From Gluconobacter cerevisiae (GTDB taxonomy: Bacteria; Pseudomonadota; Alphaproteobacteria; Acetobacterales; Acetobacteraceae): DNA of 64,000 bases. Positions 47,358-56,267 of this stretch are shown piece by piece. The stretch covers positions 266,465 to 330,464 of the forward strand of contig NZ_JABCQO010000003.1 in assembly GCF_015244675.1 (NCBI RefSeq). The letters run 5' to 3'. The notes beneath the pieces were generated by a model. That model was not told the DNA's origin. It searched no databases and saw nothing but the letters and a program-made list of their open reading frames with translations. Within the stretch, counting starts at the first letter, position 1. Every line of letters starts with the position of its first letter. The translations under genes and the position numbers were made by a program.

Positions 47358-48643
47358 GACTGATCTCCCGACAATGCCAGCAGCGCTTTTTCAAAGAAGT
47401 CGGCCTCTCCGAAATTCCCTGATTTCAGCGCAAGTGCGAGCGGCACGCTGCCCGTTGACACGGTTGCAGGAACGCCTGGTGCAATCGGCGCGCCGATACA
47501 CAGACCTTTGACACCAAGGGACTGAACAACGGCTCCGGACGTTTCTCCCCCGGCGACGACAAAACGTCTGACACCTCGGTCTCTTAAAGACCGTGCGATA
47601 AGGCCCAGCGCATGCTCGACCATTTCTCCCGCCTTCTGAGCGCCTATCGCGGCCTGCACCTGCCTGAGTTCATCGGCCGGGCTGGTTGCATAAATGAGAA
47701 CGGTCTGATCGGTATGAGTGTCGAAGAAGGCAATCGCCTCCTGCACAACCGATTCACCGGCAGCCAGCTTCATGACATCAATCCGGTACGCTGGCCGTTC
47801 CGCCTCAATCCACCGCGCCACCTGAAGATTTGTCCTTAGAGAACCACTGCCGGCGAGCACAACCTCTTTCCCTGCCACGACCGGCAGAACAGCAGCATCC
47901 GCACCGGACAGATCGTTATGCGTCCTGAAATTGTCAGGCAGCCCCAGCGCAATCCCCGACCCGCCCGTGATCAGAACATGATCATGGCAGGCCTGTCCGA
48001 TCACTTTCAGATCAGCTTCGGAAATCGCATCGACAATAAGAAGGGTAGCCCCCTCAGCCTGAGCCTTCTCGATCGCTGCCCGGACATGTTCCGCGCCCTT
48101 CAGGACAGTCGGAAGATCAATCAGTCCGACAGTTCCCTTTGACTGTGCCTGAAGCACGCGTACGAGATTGGCGTCCCTCATTGGTGTCAGAGGATGGTTC
48201 TGCATCCCGCTTTCATTGAGAAGCGCACGACCAACAAAGAGATGGCCATTATAGACCGTACGTCCATTACCGGGAAAAGAGGGCGCGGCAATCGTGATCT
48301 GCTGTCCCAGGGCTTTGGCCAGAGCTTCCGCAACCGGGCCAATATTGCCATGCTCCGTAGAATCAAAGGTAGAGCAGTATTTGAAAGCAATCTGTCGACA
48401 GCCTGCGCCCCGCAGGAAGTCCAGAGCGGCCAGTGACTGCGCCACGGCGTCCATGGGCGCAATCGTGCGCGACTTGAGGGCGACGACGATGGCTTCGGCA
48501 TCCGCGATCATCGGATCGTCTGCCTCAGGAATTCCGATGCTCTGCACCGTTTTCATACCAGCACGGACCAGCGTGCTGGCAATGTCGGTCGCGCCTGTAA
48601 AATCATCGGCGATACAGCCGATAAAGGCTCCGCGTCTGGTCAT
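47354..48643 (-). CDS. otnK: 3-oxo-tetronate 4-kinase (four-carbon acid sugar kinase)
   Basis: A 429-residue kinase of the DUF1537 family. The N-terminal FIGCIADDFTGATDIASTLV and the C-terminal VAGGETSGAVVQSLGVKGLC nucleotide-binding loop are both intact. It phosphorylates 3-oxo-tetronate. Length and motifs are normal. It is coupled by four-base overlaps to the dehydrogenase gene upstream and the aldolase gene downstream. Confidence 0.92.
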   Translation of the reverse strand: MTRRGAFIGCIADDFTGATDIASTLVRAGMKTVQSIGIPEADDPMIADAEAIVVALKSRTIAPMDAVAQSLAALDFLRGAGCRQIAFKYCSTFDSTEHGNIGPVAEALAKALGQQITIAAPSFPGNGRTVYNGHLFVGRALLNESGMQNHPLTPMRDANLVRVLQAQSKGTVGLIDLPTVLKGAEHVRAAIEKAQAEGATLLIVDAISEADLKVIGQACHDHVLITGGSGIALGLPDNFRTHNDLSGADAAVLPVVAGKEVVLAGSGSLRTNLQVARWIEAERPAYRIDVMKLAAGESVVQEAIAFFDTHTDQTVLIYATSPADELRQVQAAIGAQKAGEMVEHALGLIARSLRDRGVRRFVVAGGETSGAVVQSLGVKGLCIGAPIAPGVPATVSTGSVPLALALKSGNFGEADFFEKALLALSGDQS

Positions 48644-49566
48644 GCTTTTTCTCCCCCATCGGAAGGGGGAAGTGTGATTCCGGGAAAAATCTTGATGACT
48701 GCGGAATCATCTTCCCGACCATGCCCCGCCGCAGACGCATTGAGGAACATTTGATGCGCGGTCGCCGCCAGAGGCAGGGGAAATTTCGTCCGCCGGGCCG
48801 TATCAAGCGCCAGACCAAGATCCTTGACGAAAATATCCACCGCTGACAGCGGTGTGTAATCTCCTGCAAGAATATGGGGCACCCGGTTTTCAAACATCCA
48901 GGAATTGCCGGCACTATGGGTGATGACTTCATACAGGGTCGCCGGATCAGCGCCTTCGCGCAGGCCCAGTGCCATGGCTTCGGCGGCCGCTGCGATATGA
49001 ATGCCCGCCAGATGCTGATTGACGATTTTCACACGTGTGCCGACACCGACTTTAGCTCCAAGCCGATAAACCTTGCCTGCCATGGCAGGCAGAAACTTTT
49101 CGGCACGGACATAGGCGTCTTCAGGGCCGGAGGTCATCAGCGTCATCTCGCCGGAAGCCGCCTTGGCGGCCCCCCCGGACATCGGCGCATCCAGCAGCCA
49201 GATATGGTGCTTTCTCAGACGTGCCTCGAGCCCTTCAATGAAGGCTGGCGCTACAGTCGCACAGGAAATGACCAAAGAATCCGGTTTCAGCGTCTCGATC
49301 GCTCCCTGTTCTCCGAAGAGGACCTGTTCTGTCTGCTCCGCGTTCACAACCTGAATGATCAGGGCGTCACAGGCCTCTGCGAGAGTGGCGGGCGAAGTAT
49401 ATGCATTCCCTCCTTCAGCTTCGAACGCAGTCAGCGCTTCCGCACGCACGTCATATGCACCCACACGAAACCCTGCACGCAGCAACGATTTCGCGACACC
49501 ATGACCCATCGCTCCAAGGCCGATCACTCCGATCTGACCTGCCTGATCCTTACCGTGCATCGTCAT
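48640..49566 (-). CDS. ltnD: L-threonate (four-carbon acid sugar) dehydrogenase
   Basis: A 308-residue NAD-dependent beta-hydroxyacid dehydrogenase. The Rossmann start is IGVIGLGAMGHGVAKSLLRA; the catalytic lysine lies in GVGTRVKIVNQHLAGIHIAA; a DAPMSGGAAKA substrate loop follows the usual order. It oxidises L-threonate at C2 to 2-oxo-tetronate. It is the first gene of the operon, divergent from a LysR gene. Confidence 0.9.
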   Translation of the reverse strand: MTMHGKDQAGQIGVIGLGAMGHGVAKSLLRAGFRVGAYDVRAEALTAFEAEGGNAYTSPATLAEACDALIIQVVNAEQTEQVLFGEQGAIETLKPDSLVISCATVAPAFIEGLEARLRKHHIWLLDAPMSGGAAKAASGEMTLMTSGPEDAYVRAEKFLPAMAGKVYRLGAKVGVGTRVKIVNQHLAGIHIAAAAEAMALGLREGADPATLYEVITHSAGNSWMFENRVPHILAGDYTPLSAVDIFVKDLGLALDTARRTKFPLPLAATAHQMFLNASAAGHGREDDSAVIKIFPGITLPPSDGGEKA

Positions 49567-49670
49567 CCCCCATCTGAAGCGCTAAAGTATTTCTTGCACC
49601 CTCCGTACAAAGCAGAGGCGCCTGAAAGACAATAATTCACAGATTTTATGATAGGTCTAATGCACAAACT

Positions 49671-49699
49671 GTTATGTTTCATGTTCCTCATGTTATGTT
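49671..49699. promoter_or_regulatory. Candidate LysR-type binding region between ltnD and its regulator
   Basis: GTTATGTT occurs at 49671-49678 and 49692-49699, 21 bp apart (two helical turns), in the 139-bp divergent region. LysR regulators bind such phased sites next to their own gene. Confidence 0.45.
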
Positions 49700-49705
49700 G
49701 AGTCC

Positions 49706-50665
49706 ATGCAAGAGAAGCAGCGTTTACCCCCGTCCTGGTTCGTCGATATCCGGCTGAAATTCCGGCATCTCCAGCTATTGCAGGCTCTTTCACGTCACAA
49801 CACGCTTCAGAGTGCCGCTGAAAGCCTCGGTCTGGCGCAGCCAGCGGCATCACGGCTGCTGGGGGATCTCGAAGATGTGATTGGTATTCCCCTCTTTCAG
49901 CGGGAGGGACGCCGTCTTGTGATCAACGCTTATGGCAGCGTACTGACCCGACACGCCAACAACTTGCTCGATGAGCTTGACCGCACCCGCGACGAATTCA
50001 ATGCCCTTCTCTCAGGCGGAGCAGGGAACGTCTCCATCGGTGCGATCGACGGGCCCGTTGTCGACCTGCTGACGACGGCCGTGCTCAATATCCAGCGTGA
50101 CAACCCGGGTATATCGCTCGAAATCCGTACCGGATCGAGCATTGGTCTTTTCCATGACCTGATGAACGGGGATATCGACATCATGATTGGTCGGCCGCCG
50201 GAGGATACGCGGAGCATGGCGTGTCATTATACCCCGATCGGAGAAGAACCCATGGTCATCGCGGCGCGTCAGAACCATCCTCTTTTCAGGAAGACAACTC
50301 CGGTGCGGCTGGAGGACATGGTGCCTTTTCCCTGGATCTTGCAAAGAAAAGGAGGAAAATCACGCAGCAGACTGGAGAGCATCTTTCAGGACAGAAACCT
50401 GCCGCTCCCGAAAGATATCATCGGCAGTGACTCTCTGGTGATGACACTCGCTTACCTGGAAAAGACAGACGCATTGACAGTTCTCTCCGCTGCGGTCGCC
50501 AATCAGCAGGCCAAATACAGACAGATCCAGATTGTCTCGTCTGATGTGAACATCGCCATTAGTTCATACGGAATTCTGATGCTCAAATCCCGCAATCAGT
50601 CCCGTCCCACCATGACGGTTCTCGACGAACTGGAAAAAACGTTGCGCCCGGCGATAGGAGACTGA
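49706..50665 (+). CDS. LysR-family transcriptional regulator
   Basis: A 319-residue regulator. The winged helix is FRHLQLLQALSRHNTLQSAA followed by ESLGLAQPAASRLLGDLEDV; the C-terminal effector domain starts near NVSIGAIDGPVVDLL. It is divergent from the threonate operon and probably activates it on binding an acid sugar. The ATG follows the phased repeats closely. Confidence 0.9.
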   Translation: MQEKQRLPPSWFVDIRLKFRHLQLLQALSRHNTLQSAAESLGLAQPAASRLLGDLEDVIGIPLFQREGRRLVINAYGSVLTRHANNLLDELDRTRDEFNALLSGGAGNVSIGAIDGPVVDLLTTAVLNIQRDNPGISLEIRTGSSIGLFHDLMNGDIDIMIGRPPEDTRSMACHYTPIGEEPMVIAARQNHPLFRKTTPVRLEDMVPFPWILQRKGGKSRSRLESIFQDRNLPLPKDIIGSDSLVMTLAYLEKTDALTVLSAAVANQQAKYRQIQIVSSDVNIAISSYGILMLKSRNQSRPTMTVLDELEKTLRPAIGD

Positions 50666-50669
50666 GACT

Positions 50670-50695
50670 GCCGGGCGTCCAGATGGACCCCCGGC
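50670..50695. terminator. Hairpin between convergent genes
   Basis: GCCGGG (50670-50675) pairs with CCCGGC (50690-50695), with an inner GTCC/GGAC stem. It sits between the LysR stop and the cupin gene stop and could end both transcripts. There is no T-run. Confidence 0.5.
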
Positions 50696-50707
50696 TTGCA
50701 AATCCCG

Positions 50708-51478
50708 TTACCTCAACTCGTATTCGTTGTAGTCTAAGAACTCCATGCCGCCGTTAATGACTTCAAACGTGCCTTTCGCCAGAACCTGTGCATCTGCCTG
50801 GTTCAGGTGCTGTTCGGAGAATGCCACGGCCCCCTTCTCACGCGTCATCAGGCGTCCTCCGGTGAGAAATACACGCACACCCGGCCCCGACTGCGTATAG
50901 TCCCCCGTGCTCTGTCCTGGCTCCAGATGAACATGCCACCCCCGAACGACCGGCTTGTCGAGAATCATTCTGAAAGCCTGACTATTCGCTCGGTCAGCCG
51001 GCCCGAAATGTCCAATGCCCTTGCGTTTTATCTCGAATGCGACCTGTGAATTTACAGTATCGCTTGTATTGATGACCTGATCGACGTCCGATTTCTGGCT
51101 GTAGGGAAGGTAACGCACCTCACCCGCCTTCATCGTACCATCCTTGGACGGTTCAGATAAGGAGTCCTTATGTATGGTCGTCCCGACGATCGGTGTATTC
51201 ACATAGTCAAGCGACTGACGATGCCAACGGGTTTTGCCGTGGGGTGGAATGATGACGCGCATCAGCCTGATATCTTCGTTTTCGAAGATAACATGATGAT
51301 AGATGTCCTGTGCCGTCTCGACGATTTCCGATGAGTCGGGTTTGTGTGTAGCCGCCTGAACGCTGCCACCATGAAATAGCCCCAGCGTCAGGACACAGAG
51401 ACCACCCAACACGCGCTTGGCAGATGACGTGGATTTCAGCGCTGGTATGGCGAAATCAGATTTTTGAATCACAAACAT
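50708..51478 (-). CDS. Secreted cupin-domain protein
   Basis: A 256-residue exported protein: signal peptide up to GLFHGGSVQAA, then cupin-like sequence with DIRLMRVIIPPHGKTRWHRQ and GWHVHLEPGQSTGDYTQSGP. The histidines may bind a metal. The ATG at 51478 has AAGGA five bases upstream. It follows the cytochrome gene by 45 bp and is the last gene of the dehydrogenase unit. Its function is unknown; it may process or bind an oxidation product in the periplasm. Confidence 0.7.
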   Translation of the reverse strand: MFVIQKSDFAIPALKSTSSAKRVLGGLCVLTLGLFHGGSVQAATHKPDSSEIVETAQDIYHHVIFENEDIRLMRVIIPPHGKTRWHRQSLDYVNTPIVGTTIHKDSLSEPSKDGTMKAGEVRYLPYSQKSDVDQVINTSDTVNSQVAFEIKRKGIGHFGPADRANSQAFRMILDKPVVRGWHVHLEPGQSTGDYTQSGPGVRVFLTGGRLMTREKGAVAFSEQHLNQADAQVLAKGTFEVINGGMEFLDYNEYELR

Positions 51479-51523
51479 TTCGTTCCTTGCTCCTCGTGAT
51501 CTGGACAAAGTTGGACACCTGTT

Positions 51524-52849
51524 TCACTCACCCGCAGGCTTCTTTTCGTCTGTGGTTGCCTGTCGGATCTTCGCCACCTGTGACGCCGTCATTGCCGCGC
51601 CGTGATTGCCCCAGCTTTGCCCGAGAAAAGTGACAAGGTCGGCAATCTGCTGATCATCAAGAACATCCCGGTATGACCCCATCACCAGAGACGACGGCGC
51701 AGCCGCAACTCCGGGAAGCCGTCCGCCGCTCAGAATGATATGAGCGGCCGAAGTTGCATCAGGGCCCTGAAGAACCGGATTTCCGGCAAGCGGAGGAAAT
51801 ACACCGGGATATCCGTGTCCGTCTGTCCGGTGGCAGGCGGCGCAACGGTCAACATAAATCCTCGCACCTTCCGACGGCATTTTTCCGGCAGATAGCTGGC
51901 GCGATACCGCGTCATCATAACGGAACGCCTCAACCGAAACGTCTTGCGGAGGACCAAGTGTCTTCAGGAAGGCCGCGATCGCCATCAAGTCATGGTCATT
52001 CGTCAGGGAGGTCGAGTGCGTGATGACGCCGTTCATCGCACCGAATGTCGCACCATGCCTGTTACGGCCCGTTTTCAGGAAGGCCACGATATCCTCGGAG
52101 GTCCAGCCCACAAGTCCACCGGCGTCATCACTCCGAAGACTGGGCGCGACCCAGTTGTCTACGATGAAGCCGCCGGACAGATATTTCGGCCCATCCGCTG
52201 CAGTCTGGACCTTTTCGGCGAGTACGAGATTGCGCGGCGTATGGCAGCTTCCACAATGCCCCGGCCCTTCCACAAGATAACGGCCACGCTCGACAAGCAC
52301 ATCCGGCGTCTCATCATGAGAGGCAGACAGTAATGGCGGCGCAGGTGAAGGCGCAAAAAGCAGACGCCAGATCGCCAGAGGCCAGCGTGCTGACAATAAC
52401 CATGGAATATCCGGCGCCCGGTTCTTCAGGCTGACCGGAGCAACACCCTGCGTGAGGTAGGCATAAAGGGCCTGCAGATCCTCATCCGTCATTTTCGAAT
52501 AGGACGGATACGGCATCGCCGGATAAACGCTAGACCCGTCTTTCCTGATCCCCCGACGCATGAGATGCGCGAAATCCTCGTAGGTCCAGGTGCCTATCCC
52601 GGTGTCACGATCAGGCGTGATATTGGTGGAGTAAATTGCTCCTATCGGCGACTGAAGAGCCAGCCCACCTGCCAGATATTTGCCGTCATGGGCGGTATGA
52701 CATGCTTCGCAGTCGCCCAGAACAGCAACATATGCCCCCCGTTTGATAAGATCCGCATCATCGGCATACGCACCTGATGACTGCATGACGCAAATTGCCC
52801 CAGCCAGTACCGGAAAAAGGCGCCACTTCATTGTTTTACGCCTCTTCAT
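51524..52849 (-). CDS. Triheme cytochrome c subunit of a membrane-bound dehydrogenase
   Basis: A 441-residue protein with a signal peptide ending at GAYADD and three CxxCH heme sites: GDCEACHTAHDG, GHCGSCHTPRNL and DRCAACHRTDGH. It passes electrons from the flavoprotein to ubiquinone. The start ATG at 52849 overlaps the stop of the GMC gene by four bases. The length and heme number match the cytochrome subunits of gluconate, 2-ketogluconate, sorbitol and alcohol dehydrogenases of acetic acid bacteria. Confidence 0.93.
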   Translation of the reverse strand: MKRRKTMKWRLFPVLAGAICVMQSSGAYADDADLIKRGAYVAVLGDCEACHTAHDGKYLAGGLALQSPIGAIYSTNITPDRDTGIGTWTYEDFAHLMRRGIRKDGSSVYPAMPYPSYSKMTDEDLQALYAYLTQGVAPVSLKNRAPDIPWLLSARWPLAIWRLLFAPSPAPPLLSASHDETPDVLVERGRYLVEGPGHCGSCHTPRNLVLAEKVQTAADGPKYLSGGFIVDNWVAPSLRSDDAGGLVGWTSEDIVAFLKTGRNRHGATFGAMNGVITHSTSLTNDHDLMAIAAFLKTLGPPQDVSVEAFRYDDAVSRQLSAGKMPSEGARIYVDRCAACHRTDGHGYPGVFPPLAGNPVLQGPDATSAAHIILSGGRLPGVAAAPSSLVMGSYRDVLDDQQIADLVTFLGQSWGNHGAAMTASQVAKIRQATTDEKKPAGE

Positions 52850-54627
52850 GCCTGCACCATTGGTCCGGGAGACTTCAGATAACGCTCCCTGATTGCCTTT
52901 GCAGACCAGTAAGCCAGAGCCGCAACGATACCAGTGGGATTGTAGCCGATGCCCTGCGGAAATGCCGATGATCCGATAACGAAGAGATTGGATACGTCCC
53001 AGTGCTGGAGATAGCGATTGACCACGCTATCCTTGGGGGACGTTCCCATGATCGCCCCACCCGCGATATGCGTCGTCTGATAATGACGAAGGTCGAATTC
53101 CTCTCCGAACTCCTTCGTCTCGACCGACATGGATTCTGGTTTCATGGCCCGACCGATATCCGCCATCCGGTCCGTCACGTAACGGATCATCTTCACATCA
53201 TTGTCGTGCCAATTAAACGTGATCCGCAGCAGCGGACGCCCGGCAGTGTCGCTATAGGTCGGATCAAGAGATAGGTAACAGTCGCGAAATGCCATATTGG
53301 TGCCGTGGGCATGGATCGATATCGTGTGCTGGAAGTTGTCCTTGACGGCTTTCTTCCAATGCGCACCCCATTGCGGTGTTCCCTTGGGCACCGCCGCGCT
53401 GCTGATCGGCTTGCTCCCCGCCTGATTGACCCAGATCGGCGCTCCACCGACAAAGCCCAGCGGTCCATGATCAAAGTTATCCGCATTGAAATCATCGATT
53501 GCAACACCGTTGCCACCGGCCCCGATGAACGGATTGGTGAATTTGTCCTGCCCGAAGAACAGCGTTACGCCGGATTCATTCTGATAGACGAAATTACGCC
53601 CAACAGTCCCCTCACCTGTCTTTGGGTCATAAGGCTGCCCGATCCCGGAGAGAAGAAGCAGGTAAGGATTGTTGTAAGCAAAACTGGCCAGAATGACGAT
53701 ATCGGCGGTCTGGCGGACTTCCTCACCTTTGGACGTCCGATAGATCACGCCCGTGGCTTTCTTGCCAGATGAATCTGTCTCGACTTTCAGGACATCACAT
53801 TCGGCCCGTAGTTCAAAACGACTTTCACGCTCAAGTGCAGGTAGGATGTTCACATTCGGAGATGCCTTGGAATAGTTGTAGCAGGCATAACCGCTGCAAA
53901 ACCCACAGAACGTACAGGCTCCCATCTGGCATCCATAAGGATTGGTGTAGGCCTGTGACGCATTGGCAGACGGTATGCGGAAGGGATGATACCCACACTC
54001 CGCTGCGGCCTTGCTGTAGAGTTCGGCGGAATAGGTATTCTTCATGGCGGGCAATGGAAAAGGCGTTGAACGATCCGCATCGAACGGATTTCCATCACCT
54101 ACGATCTTGCCATTGACCTTATAGGCCTGCCCCGACGTCCCGAAAACGCTCTCGGCGAAGGCAAAATGCGGCTCAAGCTCTTCATAGGACACGCCCCAGT
54201 CCTGAATGGTCATGTCCTGTGGAATAAAGTCCTTCCCGTATCGTTCCTCGTAATGACTGCGCAGACGGAGTTCGACCGGCGAAATACGCCAGTGGCATCC
54301 GGACCAGTGCAGGCCGGCCCCACCGACTCCCGTTCCTGGCAGAAATGCCGCGAGCTGCCGGTAGGGAGCCGCCACATCACTGTCGCGATGGCGCACCGTC
54401 ACCGTCGACTGCGACGGCTGAAGGAAAAGAGCATGTCGGGTGTTGTGCGTGAGTTCGTCGATTGACGAGGGATAGGCCCCTTCAGGCCAGGTGTCGCGGC
54501 GTGGGCCACGCTCCAGCGCAACCACGTTCAGCCCCGCCTGCGTCAGTTCCCGCGCCATGATGGCGCCGACCCAGCCAAAGCCGACAATCACCACATCGGT
54601 ATGTTTTTCGTTACGAGAAACCATCAT
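52846..54627 (-). CDS. GMC-family FAD dehydrogenase, large subunit
   Basis: A 593-residue flavoprotein. The FAD site is DVVIVGFGWVGAIMARELTQ; the C-terminal catalytic segment is THIAGGAIMGTSPKDSVVNR, with GYNPTGIVAALAYWSAKAI at the end. A cysteine cluster (CQMGACTFCGFCSGYAC) fits a 3Fe-4S site as in gluconate and fructose dehydrogenases. It lacks its own signal peptide and would be exported with the small subunit. The substrate is not decided by sequence: gluconate, 2-ketogluconate and sorbitol enzymes are all possible. Confidence 0.92.
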   Translation of the reverse strand: MMVSRNEKHTDVVIVGFGWVGAIMARELTQAGLNVVALERGPRRDTWPEGAYPSSIDELTHNTRHALFLQPSQSTVTVRHRDSDVAAPYRQLAAFLPGTGVGGAGLHWSGCHWRISPVELRLRSHYEERYGKDFIPQDMTIQDWGVSYEELEPHFAFAESVFGTSGQAYKVNGKIVGDGNPFDADRSTPFPLPAMKNTYSAELYSKAAAECGYHPFRIPSANASQAYTNPYGCQMGACTFCGFCSGYACYNYSKASPNVNILPALERESRFELRAECDVLKVETDSSGKKATGVIYRTSKGEEVRQTADIVILASFAYNNPYLLLLSGIGQPYDPKTGEGTVGRNFVYQNESGVTLFFGQDKFTNPFIGAGGNGVAIDDFNADNFDHGPLGFVGGAPIWVNQAGSKPISSAAVPKGTPQWGAHWKKAVKDNFQHTISIHAHGTNMAFRDCYLSLDPTYSDTAGRPLLRITFNWHDNDVKMIRYVTDRMADIGRAMKPESMSVETKEFGEEFDLRHYQTTHIAGGAIMGTSPKDSVVNRYLQHWDVSNLFVIGSSAFPQGIGYNPTGIVAALAYWSAKAIRERYLKSPGPMVQA

Positions 54628-55352
54628 ACGCCTCCCTGCACGCCATGAACGCCAACTGAAACGGGCGGAAGAGGGTAGCGCACCCCATAACGATCAACCC
54701 AGTCCGTAAAATCCGCACGGGCACCGGGGAACCCGATCATTTTCCAGGCTCCCATTTCGTAATTCCCGCCATGTATCGGATCGGCGAAATAGCCTTCCTT
54801 GCAGTTTTTCAGGACCTGCCCGAACAGAAGCTTCGACGGTACGGGCGACAGCGTGAGGCTTCCCTTTTCCATCTGGCCGATAATCCGGTCACGTTCCCCC
54901 GCATCAAGCTGATGGAACGGCTTGCCGTAGCGTTGCATGATCGCACTGTGCAGCGCGGGAAAACCCTGTTTGTAGATATCTCTCGGCGTGAAAAGGAATT
55001 GATAGCCCAGCGTAGCCGATGTCTTCATCAGAGGCGGCCGGAGATACCATTCGCTTCCATGGCCGTAAGGCGTATTCATCTGCCGATCAATGAATTCAGG
55101 CACATGCGCCTCAAGCGCGCCCGGCCCCTCGGCATCCGCCGGAATCAGCCTGTCTACAAAGCTGCTCAGTGTCTGCCACTCGTCATCGGAAAAAAATACG
55201 GGCCGATAAGCATATTCCCTGTCAGCAGCTTCTGACGCGCCTTCTAAAGGAAAATGGAATAAAGCTGCTGCAACAAGACCCAGCGCCGTCCCCTGAAGCA
55301 TGGCGCGACGACCACAGATCAAAGCACCGCCATTTCGCGATCTAACGCTCAT
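54624..55352 (-). CDS. Small subunit of the dehydrogenase (gluconate 2-dehydrogenase subunit 3 family)
   Basis: A 242-residue protein with a Tat-like signal (CGRRAMLQGTALGLVAAALF) followed by the subunit 3 domain (FFSDDEWQTLSSFVDRLIPA, LKNCKEGYFADPIHGGNYEM). It carries the flavoprotein across the membrane through Tat. The stop overlaps the ATG of the GMC gene by four bases. The small-large-cytochrome order is that of known acetic acid bacterial enzymes. Confidence 0.9.
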   Translation of the reverse strand: MSVRSRNGGALICGRRAMLQGTALGLVAAALFHFPLEGASEAADREYAYRPVFFSDDEWQTLSSFVDRLIPADAEGPGALEAHVPEFIDRQMNTPYGHGSEWYLRPPLMKTSATLGYQFLFTPRDIYKQGFPALHSAIMQRYGKPFHQLDAGERDRIIGQMEKGSLTLSPVPSKLLFGQVLKNCKEGYFADPIHGGNYEMGAWKMIGFPGARADFTDWVDRYGVRYPLPPVSVGVHGVQGGV

Positions 55353-55441
55353 TCTCCAGACACCTTTGAAAATTCGGTAAAATTGTTATTCGCGTGGATG
55401 CAATCAGCCGCGCGGACGCAGCTCAGCACCGTTTTTGATGC

Positions 55442-56098
55442 TCAGGCGCGCAGTAGCAGGCGCATCCGCTGGACGGCTGCATCCGGCGCGGCAAGAACCG
55501 GAATGCTGACAGCAGCCTCCACGGCTTTTAGAGCTTCGGATGTTGAAAAATGGGCAAGCATAATGACGTCACAGTGCTTGAGACGCGGGGCATAGTCAGC
55601 AACAAGACGATTATGTGTTTCAATATCACCACGACGCAGCGCGTCGATGGCATCAGGGACAATGATTGTTTCTAGTGTGGCCTTTGACGATACCTGTCCC
55701 CGGAAGGTCTCAAACTCCTGTTCCATTGTCACCACGGATGGAGCAAATGTCGCCAGCATCCCGATACGCGTGCCCTTCTCCAGTGCCGCGCGGAACATGC
55801 CCTCGTTGGGACGGAGCACAGGAATCGACAGCTCGTTTTCCAGTACGTCAATCGCCGGGCCAAATGCAGAACATGTGATCATCAGACCCTGCGCCTGCAT
55901 GGACGCTCCATATTCCCCCAAAGCGACAAATCGCTGTGACAGCTCCGGAGACAAATCAGCGCTTTTTTTGCGATCAATCGTCAATCCGTCATCAAGCAGG
56001 TTGACGATCTCCGCCTCCGGCCAGAGGCAACGAAATGCATTCTGGATGGGAGCCATTGCCACGGGAGTGGCATGAAGAAGGACAATACGCGGGCTCAT
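55442..56098 (-). CDS. Asp/Glu racemase-superfamily protein with one catalytic cysteine
   Basis: A 218-residue member of the Asp/Glu/hydantoin racemase fold, starting MSPRIVLLHATPVAM. The first cysteine lies in LMITCSAFGPAIDVL. At the second site, normally a CTHxP-type motif, the sequence is VIMLAHFSTSE, where cysteine is replaced by alanine. A two-base racemization is therefore unlikely; a one-base isomerase, decarboxylase or hydrolase reaction is possible. A LacI-type palindrome lies 50 bp upstream. It sits 89 bp before the dehydrogenase genes on the same strand, so it may lead their operon. Confidence 0.7.
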   Translation of the reverse strand: MSPRIVLLHATPVAMAPIQNAFRCLWPEAEIVNLLDDGLTIDRKKSADLSPELSQRFVALGEYGASMQAQGLMITCSAFGPAIDVLENELSIPVLRPNEGMFRAALEKGTRIGMLATFAPSVVTMEQEFETFRGQVSSKATLETIIVPDAIDALRRGDIETHNRLVADYAPRLKHCDVIMLAHFSTSEALKAVEAAVSIPVLAAPDAAVQRMRLLLRA

Positions 56099-56147
56099 TT
56101 CATCGTTCCCTGAAAACACACCACGGCCCTACAGAAGCCGAAATAAA

Positions 56148-56161
56148 TGTAAGCGCTTTCA
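56148..56161. promoter_or_regulatory. LacI-type operator candidate before the racemase-like gene
   Basis: TGTAAGCGCTTTCA, a near-perfect 14-bp palindrome with the CG centre typical of LacI/GalR operators. Similar sites lie at 57330, 60982 and 61222. Confidence 0.7.
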
Positions 56162-56267
56162 TACTTTGGATACTCTGTGGATTGCAAACTCATAGTAGGC
56201 GTCTCACGAGAACGTAACTTGCTGGACGACGGGTAAGTCACACCGGGAAAAGTCGGGTCTCCGTTCG

